From a virus: a DNA stretch of 31,708 bases. Positions 1 to 6,210 of this stretch are shown here, in pieces. The stretch lies in IMG/VR virus record IMGVR_UViG_3300030406_004314, positions 1 to 31,708 of that record; one strand, 5' to 3'. The translations under genes and the position numbers were made by a program. Position 1 is the first letter of the stretch. Every line of letters starts with the position of its first letter. The notes beneath the pieces are model-generated. The model ran no database searches. It was not told the DNA's origin and saw nothing but the letters and a program-made list of their open reading frames with translations.

Positions 1-752
1 TGATGCCAACGATTGAAACGCCACACGACGCTGGCCACGTCTGGGTGCAGGTCTGCCAGCATCTGACTTTTCGGTTTGGTGCCTTCCTCTGCATAAAACT
101 CTTTGGTGTTGCCGCCTTTCATCCGCTGGGTCGTGACTTTGCCGCACAGGAACGCATTGAACTGCACAGTGCAGTAACCGTCTTTCAGCACGCGCAGTGA
201 AAGATCGGTGTCTTCGTTATAGCGACCGCGCCAGCGATACGGGATGTCGTTGCGTATCAGCAGGCAGGAATAGATTCGCGTGTTCAATACGAAGGGCGGC
301 ACCGGATCTGCGGCTTTGGCAAAGCTGTAATAGTTGAAGCCAGCGATGGCGACATTTATATACCTATTTACAAAATCCTCTGCAGCAGCAAAAGTTGCGT
401 CTCCCCTCACTCGGATTTTTTTGTTTCTGTTGAGCCGGTGAAAGTTTTCGAGATTGTCATCGAGAACCCAGTGCCAAGCATGACCCTCTGCTATAGCGTG
501 CTCCCACGCGAAATTACGAGCAGAGCCGGGCCCTTTGGACCTGCCTATCAAAGAGTCGCAGGTGTCGTACTCATCGAGATAGCTTTTTGGCAGGGTCAAT
601 AGATTTTCTGCGCCGTATCGATGGGCATAAAGATCGAACTCCTGCTCTTCGACAATAATCTGAAAAGGAACGCCCATGTTTGTGAGCGCTCTCATTGTGA
701 CTGCGTTTTCTGACCTACCCTTGCTGACTATGTAAATGGGATATTTTTTCAT
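1..752 (-). CDS. TAGT-like DNA glycosyltransferase (3' end beyond window)
   Basis: An open frame of 250 codons runs leftward from an ATG at 752 and leaves the window before any stop, so the C-terminus is missing. It begins MKKYPIYIVSKGRS and contains a DDN motif (VLDDN, about residue 95), an RYNEDTDLSLR block near residue 190, a downstream FLCGK segment and a GGNT motif. This order (nucleotide-binding N-terminus, metal-binding DDN in the DxD position, NEDTDLSLR) matches, from memory, the TET-associated glycosyltransferases of phages, which are thought to put sugars on 5-hydroxymethylated pyrimidines in phage DNA. The start overlaps the end of the upstream gene by 38 bases, so the two are probably co-translated. 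The hydroxylase and methyltransferase expected to work with it are not in this window. The acceptor base is inferred from the family, and another glycosyl transfer is possible. Confidence 0.72.
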   Translation of the reverse strand, partial: MKKYPIYIVSKGRSENAVTMRALTNMGVPFQIIVEEQEFDLYAHRYGAENLLTLPKSYLDEYDTCDSLIGRSKGPGSARNFAWEHAIAEGHAWHWVLDDNLENFHRLNRNKKIRVRGDATFAAAEDFVNRYINVAIAGFNYYSFAKAADPVPPFVLNTRIYSCLLIRNDIPYRWRGRYNEDTDLSLRVLKDGYCTVQFNAFLCGKVTTQRMKGGNTKEFYAEEGTKPKSQMLADLHPDVASVVWRFNRWH

Positions 753-999
753 CAACGTAGATCAACTGATTATGCTCGGCACCCCAATGCGACCGGAACG
801 GATACCAGATGCTTTTGGTTTTATGGGTCAACGTCTGGCCGATCAGTTGTGCAAACTCTTGCAAATCCGCCTCGGTCTCGAAGCGGATGTTGATGCAAGC
901 GTGTGGTTCCTGACGATCCTGCACAAACTCTGGCATATCCTGCCAATGCTCATCCCACCAGTTGGGCTCCTCGCCAAACAGCGTCTGCTGTTCACTCAC
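715..999 (-). CDS. Conserved small phage protein (KTKSIWYP motif), function unknown
   Basis: This 94-residue protein most likely starts at the GTG at 999, which overlaps the stop of the DUF3310 gene (GTGAGTGA). An AGGAG lies seven bases upstream. An in-frame ATG at 1086 would bury 90 bases in the upstream gene and gives a low-complexity Arg/Ser tail, so I reject it. The body reads EEPNWWDEHWQDMPEF, then FETEADLQEFAQLIGQ and KTKSIWYP. I recognise this combination from many phages, where it sits near nucleases, ParB-like or DNA-modification genes, but I know of no assigned function. Here it lies immediately upstream of, and overlaps, the glycosyltransferase, so a link to DNA modification is possible but only inferred. 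Confidence 0.75.
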   Translation of the reverse strand: MSEQQTLFGEEPNWWDEHWQDMPEFVQDRQEPHACINIRFETEADLQEFAQLIGQTLTHKTKSIWYPFRSHWGAEHNQLIYVDEKISHLHSQQG

Positions 1000-1285
1000 C
1001 CTCGGTCTCCTCGATCCAGCGACGGGCATACCAGATCTGCTTACGCATATCCTCGACGCCGCCCTTCTGGTCCGCTCGCCAGCCATACTTTATGATGTTG
1101 CCGTGTAGGTAGGCTTTGAAACCTTCGGGCCCCAACACTTCTTTGATGGCGTCGATGCACTCGATGGCGCCGTTCTTGTTGTAGTGAGCTGGCTTCTGCA
1201 CCACGTCATACTTGTCAGCCATATCTTTGAACTTCTGAGAGGAGCGATCCCACTCCTCGGGGGTTGCGTCATCAATTGACATCAT
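992..1285 (-). CDS. DUF3310 family protein
   Basis: About 97 residues. The core YDVVQKPAHYNKNGAIECID, then LHGNIIKYGWRADQKGG and MRKQIWYARRWIE, is the DUF3310 (SaV-like) signature found in many phages, usually among replication and nucleotide-metabolism genes. Biochemical function is not established; some databases label relatives 'nucleotide kinase-like', which I cannot support from sequence. Two adjacent ATGs (1285 and 1282) are possible starts: the first overlaps the preceding stop as ATGA, and the second has better spacing from a GAGGG at 1290-1294. An in-frame ATG at 1342 would add an unconserved Leu-rich leader. The gene is third in a tight leftward operon and its stop overlaps the next GTG start. 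Confidence 0.85.
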   Translation of the reverse strand: MMSIDDATPEEWDRSSQKFKDMADKYDVVQKPAHYNKNGAIECIDAIKEVLGPEGFKAYLHGNIIKYGWRADQKGGVEDMRKQIWYARRWIEETEGE

Positions 1286-1563
1286 TGATCCCTCAATAAT
1301 CTTTTCGACCTTTCGAGGCAACGGTAGTAAGAGTTGCAGCACCAGTCTCGGTCAGTTGGCGATAGCGTGACATCCAAGATGCGTCGCACCAGATGCCACA
1401 CCGAATCCAAGTCAGAGCGGAAGGCCCGCGAGCTGATCGTCTCCGCAGGATTGCCCAGCAGTAATCCATTGAGGCACTGCGAAGCGGTATCCATCAGGTG
1501 TATGCCGATCAGCCCAACCGCTTCCAATCCACCAATAGTCGGAGGATTAGAACGGTATGTCAT
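1282..1563 (-). CDS. Small hypothetical protein in the leftward operon
   Basis: A 93-residue frame fills the space between the SSB-like gene and the DUF3310 gene. It starts with an ATG at 1563, 17 bases inside the end of the upstream gene, and its stop overlaps the next start (ATGATG). The N-terminal 25 residues are weakly structured (SNPPTIGGLEAVGLIG). The second half (RSDLDSVWHLVRRILDVTL, then DWCCNSYYRCLERSKRLL) is helical and rich in Trp, Cys and Arg. I do not recognise the family. The exact fit between its neighbours argues that it is real. The ribosome site is weak, so an internal start such as ATG 1494 cannot be excluded. Confidence 0.55.
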   Translation of the reverse strand: MTYRSNPPTIGGLEAVGLIGIHLMDTASQCLNGLLLGNPAETISSRAFRSDLDSVWHLVRRILDVTLSPTDRDWCCNSYYRCLERSKRLLRDQ

Positions 1564-2251
1564 CTTCTGGCAGATCCGGTATGGGTTTGGCAGGTGGGGC
1601 CTCGATGGATCCGCCGCGCTTCATTGCAGCCTGCATTTCGAAACACGGGGGCACTGGCTCACGACCGACCTCATCGCAACCGGCAATCCGATGCTGAATG
1701 AATCGAGGCAACTGCTCAAAAATGTCGCAGGCACGTTTGCTCGCTGCATCCGACTTACCGGCAAACTCGTTGCAGTAGTCCTCTAAATCAAAGACGCACT
1801 GCTCGTTCTTGGTAGGGAAGGTCTTCAGCTCTTCATTGGCATCGAACGCCTCGACCGCTGTGAGCACAGCCGTCACTTTGGCTCGACCGTTGACTGTGTG
1901 ATCGACAGCCAGCTTGCAACCTTTACCCACAAACATCGACGGGTCGAAACCTTGCTTCTCCTGATCAGTGAAGCCTCGGTTCATCCAAGCCATCGCTGCT
2001 TTGTAGAGATTGCTTTTCTCATTCAACGAAGCAGTGTACTGTGCAAAGATAGACATTGGTCTACCATCTTCCATCAGTAAATCTTTGAGTTCCCAAAACA
2101 GGAATATCTTATGCTTGTTGCTCTTCTCGCCCTGATACTCCTCTTCGGCAGTACCAGCGTCCACAACGCGATAACAGATCGCTTTGTGCTCGCCCTTCGG
2201 CACCACCTCGTACTCTGTGTCTCCCCCGTCAAACTTCAAATTCATAGCCAT
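1547..2251 (-). CDS. Phage single-stranded-DNA-binding-like protein with acidic C-terminal tip
   Basis: A 234-residue protein starting at ATG 2251, where AAGGAG lies nine bases upstream; the ATG at 2278 is upstream of that ribosome site and is rejected. The N-terminal two thirds looks beta-rich (FDGGDTEYEVVPKGEHKAIC, then HKIFLFWELKDLL, SLNEKSNLYKAAMAWMNRGF, VGKGCKLAVDHTVNGRAKV), like a phage OB-fold DNA-binding protein. The C-terminus is a Pro-rich linker ending in PDLPEDDIPF, the acidic-plus-IPF tip that SSB proteins use to recruit partner enzymes. As first gene of the leftward operon, divergent from the primase gene, it fits a replication or recombination role. It is not a standard bacterial SSB. 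Proteins of this type are also annotated simply as 'phage hypothetical', so the name is inferred from the tip, layout and context. Confidence 0.6.
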   Translation of the reverse strand: MAMNLKFDGGDTEYEVVPKGEHKAICYRVVDAGTAEEEYQGEKSNKHKIFLFWELKDLLMEDGRPMSIFAQYTASLNEKSNLYKAAMAWMNRGFTDQEKQGFDPSMFVGKGCKLAVDHTVNGRAKVTAVLTAVEAFDANEELKTFPTKNEQCVFDLEDYCNEFAGKSDAASKRACDIFEQLPRFIQHRIAGCDEVGREPVPPCFEMQAAMKRGGSIEAPPAKPIPDLPEDDIPF

Positions 2252-2318
2252 GCGTAATTTCTCCTTGAGTGTTTGCACAAACTTGCACTAATATACACCG
2301 CGCACACAGGGAGTTGCA
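2252..2318. promoter_or_regulatory. Divergent promoter region with operator-like inverted repeat
   Basis: This 67-base gap separates the leftward operon from the rightward primase gene. On the minus strand, TTGCAA (2314-2319) and TATATT (2290-2295) lie 18 bases apart and make a fair sigma70-type promoter for the leftward operon. On the plus strand, TTGAGT (2265-2270) and TAATAT (2289-2294) are 18 bases apart, which is weaker. Between them is a palindromic GTTTGCACAAAC (2271-2282) followed by a second TTGCAC (2283-2288), which could be a shared operator. All of this is by eye against consensus hexamers. Confidence 0.4.
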
Positions 2319-4454
2319 ATGGCTATAAAAATAAAATCGCAGTCGAAGGACTTGAGCCGACCGCTGAGCGGCGATGTCAGGCGCGAGTTTGTGGACTGGT
2401 TGGCGGGCCATGGTGTCGAGCCAGATAGGCGCAAGGGTCTGGTCGAGAATGAGATTGGACGCGGCACACTGCTGGTGGACAACCGACGCAAGAATCTCGT
2501 GTGGTATATGTGTTGGTTCGATCAAGAGAAGCCCTTCGGATTCTTCGAGCGCTACGACACAAAGGAGCGGGTAGAGTGGCGCACGGAAAACTCAGGCACA
2601 CACAAACTCACCGCTCAGCAGCAAAAAGAGATCGAGCAGGCAAGAGAGCAGGTGCGCATTGCACAGGAGATCGAGCACTCGAAAGCCAGCAAGAAAGCGC
2701 AGACCATGTGGGACGAAGCGAAGCCCTGTGACCTGCACCCCTATCTCGAAACGAAGAAAGTGCAGAGTTATGGTCTAAAGCAATACAACGACGCGCTGAT
2801 GATCCCAGCGTATAACCGCGATTTTGCGGTGCAGACCTTACAGTTCATCTATCCTGATGGGACGAAACGATTTCTCAGGGGCGGCAAGAAGAAAGGTGGC
2901 TTCTTTTGTATTGGTATTGAACACCTCGACACGGCGCACATTATCAATTATGCAGAGGGATACGCGACTGCCGCGAGCTATCACGAGCACAGGAAGGAGC
3001 CAGTGATAGTGTCATTCGATGCGGGCAACCTGCCACCCGTCGCAGACGTCATCTTTTCGTTGTACCCGCAGGCTAAGCACGTCTTCATCGCGGATTTCGA
3101 TGAGAGCAAAACTGGTGAGCGCTATGCGGTCGAAGCGGCGCAGTTGATACGCTCGCAGAGCGGGCAGGCAGATGTCTTGATGCCCACGGAGGTGGGGGAT
3201 TACAACGATCACGCGCAAGCGTTGGAAGGCGAACTAATGCCTAACCTGCAAGAAGTGAACGTGCCGCAGGCGTTCGAGTTCGAGAGAACGGAACGCGGGA
3301 GGGTGCTGCAAACCAAAGAAAATCACCGAGGCGTGCTGATCGTCAATAACATCGACGTGGCTTATGACGTCATCAAGAAGCGCATGAATATCAACATCCC
3401 CAACCTCGACCTGATCAGCGATTTAGAAGAGGATGCCGCCGTGACCGAGATCGAAGATCGAGCGATACAGCTCGGCGTACCGCATGACCGAGTGCGGTTT
3501 AATCTCAAGCTGCTGGCCCGCGAATCCAACCCTGTTGCTGAGTGGATTACGAGCAAGGTATGGGATGGGCAGAGCCGATTGCAGGCGCTTCTCGACACCG
3601 TAAGCGCAGAGGACGATGCGCTCAAAGAAATCCTCATGCGCAAGTGGCTGATCAGTTGTGTAGCTGCGGCGTGTGGGCCCGAGGGTGTATCGAGCGAGGG
3701 CATACTGGTGTTCGTGGGCAGGCAGGCAATCGGCAAGACGCAGTGGATGAAGCGGCTGGCCCCGCAGGCTGACTGGCTGCTCGAAGGCGCCACGCTGAAT
3801 CCGAGCGACAAGGACAGCGTGAAGCAGTGCGTTTCTCACTGGATTTGCGAGCTTGGCGAGCTGGGCAGTACGTTCAAGAAGGCAGACCTCGATCAGCTCA
3901 AGGCATTCATCACGAAGAGCCACGACGAGTTACGCCTGCCCTACGACCGTGGCTTCAGCCGATACCGCAGGCGCACTTGCTTCTACGGGTCGGTGAACGA
4001 GAACGAGTTTCTATCCGACAGCACGGGCAACCGACGCTTCTGGGTCGTGCGCGTCAGCGCAATCAACTGGCGGCACGGCATCGATATGCAGCAGGTTTGG
4101 GCGGAGATCAAGGAGCGATATTATGACGTCGGAGACGGCTGGTTCCTCACTAGCGAGGAGCGCGAGCTGCTGAACGAAAGCAATGAGATGAGCAGGACAC
4201 AGAGCGCGGTCGAAGACCTCATCCTCCAGCACGTCAGGTTCCAGTCCCAACAAACAAAGCCAGTGCAGATGACCGAGCTACTGCGGGACTTCGGGATCAA
4301 GTCGCCACGCGCCGCTGACTTCAAGGAGGCTTCGCGGGTGCTGCAGGCAAATGGCATCACGCCGCGCAGATCGAACGGGCGCAAGATATATGATCTTGAC
4401 TGGGATCGCATCGAAGATGGCGGCGGTTACAACGCGCCCAACTGGAACGACTGA
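2319..4454 (+). CDS. Primase/helicase: TOPRIM-type N-terminus plus VirE-type AAA+ ATPase
   Basis: A 711-residue replication protein. Residues about 130-300 resemble the TraC/TOPRIM primase region: WDEAKPCDLHPYLETKKVQS, then FIYPDGTKRFLRGGKKKG, YAEGYATAASYHE and VIVSFDAGNL/HVFIADFDE, the last two supplying the acidic residues expected of TOPRIM. Residues about 410-640 match virulence-associated E (VirE) ATPases: a Walker A GRQAIGKT at 467-474, a Walker B-like WICELGELG at 508-516, then FYGSVNENEFL and TGNRRFWVV. The C-terminal 90 residues look like a winged-helix tail. Such fused proteins prime and unwind phage DNA. A GGGAG lies seven bases before the ATG at 2319. It is followed directly by a repeat array (4455-4752) that may be its origin. 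Confidence 0.85.
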   Translation: MAIKIKSQSKDLSRPLSGDVRREFVDWLAGHGVEPDRRKGLVENEIGRGTLLVDNRRKNLVWYMCWFDQEKPFGFFERYDTKERVEWRTENSGTHKLTAQQQKEIEQAREQVRIAQEIEHSKASKKAQTMWDEAKPCDLHPYLETKKVQSYGLKQYNDALMIPAYNRDFAVQTLQFIYPDGTKRFLRGGKKKGGFFCIGIEHLDTAHIINYAEGYATAASYHEHRKEPVIVSFDAGNLPPVADVIFSLYPQAKHVFIADFDESKTGERYAVEAAQLIRSQSGQADVLMPTEVGDYNDHAQALEGELMPNLQEVNVPQAFEFERTERGRVLQTKENHRGVLIVNNIDVAYDVIKKRMNINIPNLDLISDLEEDAAVTEIEDRAIQLGVPHDRVRFNLKLLARESNPVAEWITSKVWDGQSRLQALLDTVSAEDDALKEILMRKWLISCVAAACGPEGVSSEGILVFVGRQAIGKTQWMKRLAPQADWLLEGATLNPSDKDSVKQCVSHWICELGELGSTFKKADLDQLKAFITKSHDELRLPYDRGFSRYRRRTCFYGSVNENEFLSDSTGNRRFWVVRVSAINWRHGIDMQQVWAEIKERYYDVGDGWFLTSEERELLNESNEMSRTQSAVEDLILQHVRFQSQQTKPVQMTELLRDFGIKSPRAADFKEASRVLQANGITPRRSNGRKIYDLDWDRIEDGGGYNAPNWND

Positions 4455-4752
4455 CAGGGTACGACACAGGGTACAGGGTACGGTTTGGGGCGAAATGTGA
4501 TGATTTGTAAACTGTATACACTTTACAATTGTAAACGTGGCGAGCTTACAAATTCGGGTGTTTTCGGTGAGGGTAGTACACTGTACCCTGCATCGAAGAT
4601 GGGTAAGGTGTTGATTTGCAGAGGTAATAAGTTAGGGTAGTGTAGTGTACTACAGAGTATATATTGATAGTTTTATGTTTATAAAATGGTGATTTGTAAA
4701 GGTGTAACCAGCTACTGTATGGGAAGCCTACCCTACACTACCCTGTACCCTG
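4455..4752. repeat. Intergenic repeat array: CAGGGTAC copies, inverted repeats and AT-rich core (candidate origin or operator)
   Basis: The 8-mer CAGGGTAC occurs three times head-to-tail (4455-4462, 4467-4474, 4474-4481) and twice inverted as GTACCCTG (4583-4590, 4745-4752). A 12-base inverted repeat, AGGGTAGTGTAG at 4634-4645, pairs with CTACACTACCCT at 4733-4744. A local palindrome GTACACTGTAC lies at 4575-4585. GATTTGTAAA occurs twice (around 4501-4510 and at 4691-4700), with a variant near 4613. The interval about 4655-4700 is strongly AT-rich. Iteron-like sites around an AT-rich core, directly behind a primase/helicase gene, are what a phage replication origin would look like. A regulatory array controlling the terminase small subunit gene is the alternative. 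Confidence 0.55.
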
Positions 4753-4764
4753 TTGGATTTTGAG

Positions 4765-5295
4765 ATGAGCGAAGAGCCGAAACGCAAACGCGGGCGTCCG
4801 CGTAAAAGCAAACCGGAGCTGGTCAAGACGCCGATGAAGTTCGAGGCTGATCCTGAGCTGGAGCTGACAGAGATGCAGGCAGCTTTCGTGTGGTATTACA
4901 CCGAGGGCGCGTGCGGTCAGACTGAGGCAGCTCGACGTGCTGGCTTCAACTTCCCCGGTTCTTCTGCGAGCAGACTACTGGATGGCGAGACGCATCCGAA
5001 TGTGGTGAAAGCGATCCGCATGAAGCAGGAGGAGCTGCGAGCCAAGTACGCGATCACACCGGAGAAGACTGGATCGATGTTGTGGAAAATCGCGGAGACA
5101 AGTTTCGAGGGGGGAAACTACAACGCGGCAGTGAGCGCAGTGAAAGAGTTGAACCAACTCGCTGGCCTGACGATACAGCGCAGTCAGAATCTCAACATCA
5201 ACGCGAACGTGGACAAGATGAGCAAAGAAGATATCAAGGCGAGACTGAACGAGCTGCTAGGCATGGAGGCTGGTTTCGACAGCAAAGATCACTGA
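4765..5295 (+). CDS. terS: Terminase small subunit
   Basis: A 176-residue protein of the Terminase_2 type, which recognises phage DNA and loads the packaging motor. It opens with a basic AT-hook-like segment (KRKRGRPRKSK), followed by LTEMQAAFVWYYTEGACGQT, then EAARRAGF and SRLLDGETHPNVVKAI, the helix-turn-helix region of this family. ITPEKTGSMLWKIAETS and AVSAVKELNQLAGL then form the oligomerisation helices. ATG 4765 is chosen. A TTG at 4753 in the same frame would add four residues, and neither has a convincing ribosome site. Its usual partner TerL is 18 kb downstream at 23198, an uncommon separation. Confidence 0.88.
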   Translation: MSEEPKRKRGRPRKSKPELVKTPMKFEADPELELTEMQAAFVWYYTEGACGQTEAARRAGFNFPGSSASRLLDGETHPNVVKAIRMKQEELRAKYAITPEKTGSMLWKIAETSFEGGNYNAAVSAVKELNQLAGLTIQRSQNLNINANVDKMSKEDIKARLNELLGMEAGFDSKDH

Positions 5296-5805
5296 CAGCA
5301 AAAATGTTCATGTGTGCATAAAAAAACTGAGAGAGAGCCCTCTCTCTTTCGCCCCCGAAAAATCCCCAAAAAAACGCCGATAATCGCTCGGCCCGCATAA
5401 AACCTTGGTTTTTTAGTCGATTTTGTAATAAATCAAATGCGCCATCCCCGCGCACGCGCAAAAGTGCGCTCTAACTGACGTAAATTTGCATTTAAGGAAG
5501 TTAGAATCGCCCGGCTTTTTTGATTTTGGGTCTCTATGGATTTGGATTTTTAGATCGAAGATCGGATTGGTCGGGGGGGCGGCACCCCGCAGCGGCCGGG
5601 CTTTTGTAAGGCTAGAGCTAAAGCAAAGTTTGGTACATTCAGAGCCCAAAAAAATAACTCGGCAAAAGAAGAGGGCCCCGCAGCCCCGCCAAGGCAGGGA
5701 GTCCTCGGCCTCAAGGGTAGGGGCCACGGGGCCCAAAGATTCGGGCCCCCTCATGGGGCCCCTATCGATTAGAATTTTGCGTCACTTGCGGTACTATCGC
5801 AAACC
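5296..5805. other. Non-coding G/C-rich stem-loop region
   Basis: About 510 bases lie between the terminase small subunit and the nuclease without a convincing gene. Frames exist on both strands (plus 5486-5854, minus 5413-5754), but they are low-complexity and the plus one overlaps the nuclease start. The right part is packed with self-complementary G/C blocks: GGGGCCC (5728-5734) pairs with GGGCCCC (5743-5749) around an 8-base loop, GGGGCCCC (5755-5762) is a palindrome, and GGGCCCC also occurs at 5673-5679. A GGGG...CCCC hairpin lies near 5573-5588. A short TTGCG/CGCAA stem (5786-5790 with 5798-5802) sits just before the next start codon. A packaging site, a structured RNA and a transcription-termination zone are all possible. 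Confidence 0.5.
5322..5350. terminator. Possible terminator after the terminase small subunit gene
   Basis: GAGAGAG at 5329-5335 can pair with CTCTCTC at 5340-5346 around a four-base loop. The hairpin is flanked by a run of seven As on the left and TTT on the right. It begins about 30 bases after the terS stop. The U-tract is short on the plus strand and longer on the minus strand, so it may work better for leftward transcripts. This is a by-eye call without a folding energy. Confidence 0.33.
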
Positions 5806-6210
5806 ATGGTGGACAGCAGAAACAAGGGCGCGGCTTTCGAGAGAGACATTGTAAAACGTCTCAATGTTTTTTTTGAGGAAAACGATCTCGAAGTGCGTTG
5901 CAAAAGGAATCTTGACCAGTATCAGGCGAGAGACCTCTGCGATATCGAAATACCGGACTACGCCATCGAGTGCAAAGCGTACAAAGATGGCTGGTGGTTC
6001 TCGAAGAACTGGTGGGAACAGGTCTGCGATGCGGCAGGCGACAGAACTCCCGTTCTCATCTGGAAGTTTAACAACAAGCCGATTCGCGTTACTCTACCGA
6101 TCAGCGCCCTTAACCATGGTTTGGAGTGTGAAGGCGTGGCTGTCATTTCATTCGAGGATTGGCTGGCGTTCCTTCGCGAAGGCTGGGTTGAGGATCAGAG
6201 GGTCGCATGA
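5806..6210 (+). CDS. PD-(D/E)XK nuclease, Holliday-junction-resolvase-like
   Basis: A 134-residue protein that is probably a metal-dependent endonuclease cutting branched phage DNA during recombination or before packaging. NKGAAFERDIVKRLN supplies the N-terminal helix with E12. RDLCDIEIPDYAIECKAYKD supplies the core: D46 at the end of a strand, then E55-C56-K57 as the (D/E)xK pair. WWEQV with Q72 sits where Hjc-like enzymes have a conserved helix residue. Length is typical of archaeal-type Hjc and phage resolvases. There is no clear Shine-Dalgarno before ATG 5806. The stop overlaps the next start as ATGA, so the polyvalent gene is probably translated from the same message. A related very short patch or restriction-type nuclease is possible. 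Confidence 0.7.
   Translation: MVDSRNKGAAFERDIVKRLNVFFEENDLEVRCKRNLDQYQARDLCDIEIPDYAIECKAYKDGWWFSKNWWEQVCDAAGDRTPVLIWKFNNKPIRVTLPISALNHGLECEGVAVISFEDWLAFLREGWVEDQRVA

Noticed and set aside
3-200. Plus-strand frame at the left edge
   Set aside because: Antisense of the glycosyltransferase gene, which is open for 250 codons and carries family motifs.
3423-3923. Long minus-strand frame within the primase gene
   Set aside because: Shadow of the primase/helicase, which has clear Walker motifs on the plus strand.
5413-5754. Open frame of 113 codons on the minus strand in the non-coding region
   Set aside because: Low-complexity composition caused by the G/C blocks, no ribosome site, no recognisable motif; an equally long frame exists on the other strand.
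5486-5854. Open frame of 122 codons on the plus strand before the nuclease
   Set aside because: It overlaps the nuclease start in another frame, contains no motif, and follows the hairpin blocks. Judged non-coding.
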